Part shown: piece after piece, positions 63,477 through 64,000 of the stretch
How the letters are laid out: every line of letters begins with the position of its first letter
Numbering within the stretch: position 1 is the stretch's first letter
Assembly (NCBI GenBank): GCA_009712635.1
Contig: WASS01000020.1
Coordinates: 1,249,208 to 1,313,207, forward strand
Reading direction: 5' to 3'
Length of the DNA: 64,000 bases
Source: Hungatella sp.
Lineage (GTDB): Bacteria > Bacillota > Clostridia > Lachnospirales > Lachnospiraceae
Program-made: the position numbers and the translations under genes
The notes under the pieces: generated by a model
Seen by the model: the letters and a program-made list of their open reading frames with translations, nothing else
Databases searched by the model: none
What the model was told of the DNA's origin: nothing

Positions 63477-63505
63477 TTGACTAATCAACTATAGTTCAAT
63501 AAAAT
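63477..63505 (+). promoter_or_regulatory. Promoter of the ABC exporter
   Basis: TTGACT (63477-63482), 17 bases, TAAAAT (63500-63505). A distant pair of arms, ATTATTGAAC near 63449 and GTTCAATAAAAT near 63494, flanks the region and may be part of the TetR operator. Confidence 0.65.
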
Positions 63506-63544
63506 AATACTCGCTCACAAAACAAAAGTAAAGGAGAAAGTAAT

Positions 63545-64000
63545 ATGATAAAAACGTTGATGAAGAGTATTAGAGAATATAAAAGAGCCTCTATTTTAAC
63601 ACCAATATATATAACTTTGGAAATAATATTAGAATGCTTATTACCATTGGTGATGGCTAATTTAATTGACAAAATGACCGGTTCATCGTTAACACCAATC
63701 ATACGCTATGGAGTTATATTAATTATTATGGCAATGTTATCCCTATTCTTTGGATATATGTCAGGAAGGATTGGTGCTACGGCATCCTGCGGGTTCGCCA
63801 AGAACTTAAGACAGGATGTTTTTTATAAGATACAAGGCTTTTCTTTTGCTGATATTGACAAATTCTCCACATCATCTCTGGTGACAAGAATGACAACGGA
63901 TGTGACCAATGTGCAGAATGCATATCAAATGATTATCAGAATCGCAGTTAGAACACCACTTATGCTTATTTTCTCAGTCATTATCAGTCTGACCATCAGT
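63545..64000 (+). CDS. ABC exporter half-transporter (5' part, cut by window edge)
   Basis: The first 152 codons are visible and stay open to the end of the window. The start MIKTLMKSIREYKRASILTPIYITLEI is followed by membrane helices (LECLLPLVMANLI; GVILIIMAMLSLFFGYMSG). The intracellular-loop motif KIQGFSFADIDKFSTSSLVTRMTTDVTNVQ is typical of multidrug/peptide ABC exporters. AAAGGAGAAAG lies before the ATG. The ATPase half and any partner gene lie outside. It is divergent from the TetR gene. Confidence 0.9.
   Translation, partial: MIKTLMKSIREYKRASILTPIYITLEIILECLLPLVMANLIDKMTGSSLTPIIRYGVILIIMAMLSLFFGYMSGRIGATASCGFAKNLRQDVFYKIQGFSFADIDKFSTSSLVTRMTTDVTNVQNAYQMIIRIAVRTPLMLIFSVIISLTIS

Overview
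The window looks like a stretch of chromosome from a low-GC, Gram-positive anaerobe. The family Lachnospiraceae (Clostridium cluster XIVa, Lacrimispora/Enterocloster-like) fits best. This is inferred from AT-rich codon use, strong AGGAGG-type ribosome sites, a T-box leader, a LicT/BglG-type antiterminator target, YesMN/Lpl-type sugar uptake genes, many AraC/GyrI regulators and no visible outer-membrane genes. I saw no rRNA, tRNA, CRISPR array, insertion sequence or prophage. Both ends cut through genes: phoU on the left and an ABC exporter on the right.

Layout. 1-4.4 kb: a phosphate uptake operon on the minus strand in the order pstB1-pstS-pstC-pstA-pstB2-phoU, behind a Pho-box-like triple repeat. 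The two ATPases carry complementary defects: one has lost the signature glycine, the other the Walker A lysine, Walker B glutamate and Q-loop glutamine. 4.6-15.5 kb: small stress, detoxification and regulator genes, including a T-box-controlled short alanyl-tRNA synthetase with a YoaP-like acetyltransferase, an acetyltransferase plus half-size transporter behind a structured attenuator, MarR operons, an esterase-EamA pair and a VanX-like dipeptidase. 15.6-22.8 kb: a YesMN two-component system with an Lpl-type sugar ABC importer. 23-38.7 kb: a dense patchwork of one- and two-gene units, each with its own regulator (AraC/GyrI, MarR, MerR, HxlR, TetR, WYL). It includes a Vat-type acetyltransferase and an Arr rifampin ADP-ribosyltransferase with an N-terminal helical extension.

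38.7-45 kb: an ABC exporter lacking its first membrane helix, a NodB deacetylase, a DUF5131 protein, an alkyltransferase-like protein and an O-antigen-ligase-like protein. 45-50 kb: a response regulator/kinase/ATPase/FtsX operon of the antimicrobial-peptide-sensing type. 50.3-54.4 kb: PadR with a tandem flavodoxin protein, an XRE regulator and a flippase-like membrane protein. 54.6-57.7 kb: a beta-glucoside PTS and 6-phospho-beta-glucosidase pair under antitermination control. 57.7-61 kb: a second kinase/regulator plus ABC-2 exporter operon. 61.2-64 kb: a second WYL regulator with a ClbS/DfsB-like protein, then a TetR regulator divergent from an ABC exporter.

The best leads are: (1) the predicted asymmetric PstB1/PstB2 heterodimer; (2) a WYL-regulator circuit in which two paralogous loci share an inverted repeat at a fixed distance from the -10, with the second site covering the regulator's own stop codon; (3) several regulator/operator pairings readable from sequence: MerR with a 19-bp-spacer promoter, and MarR with two matching promoters; (4) a branched attenuator in front of an acetyltransferase; and (5) the T-box-controlled short AlaRS. 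Functions come from motif recognition by eye; no database search or folding program was run.
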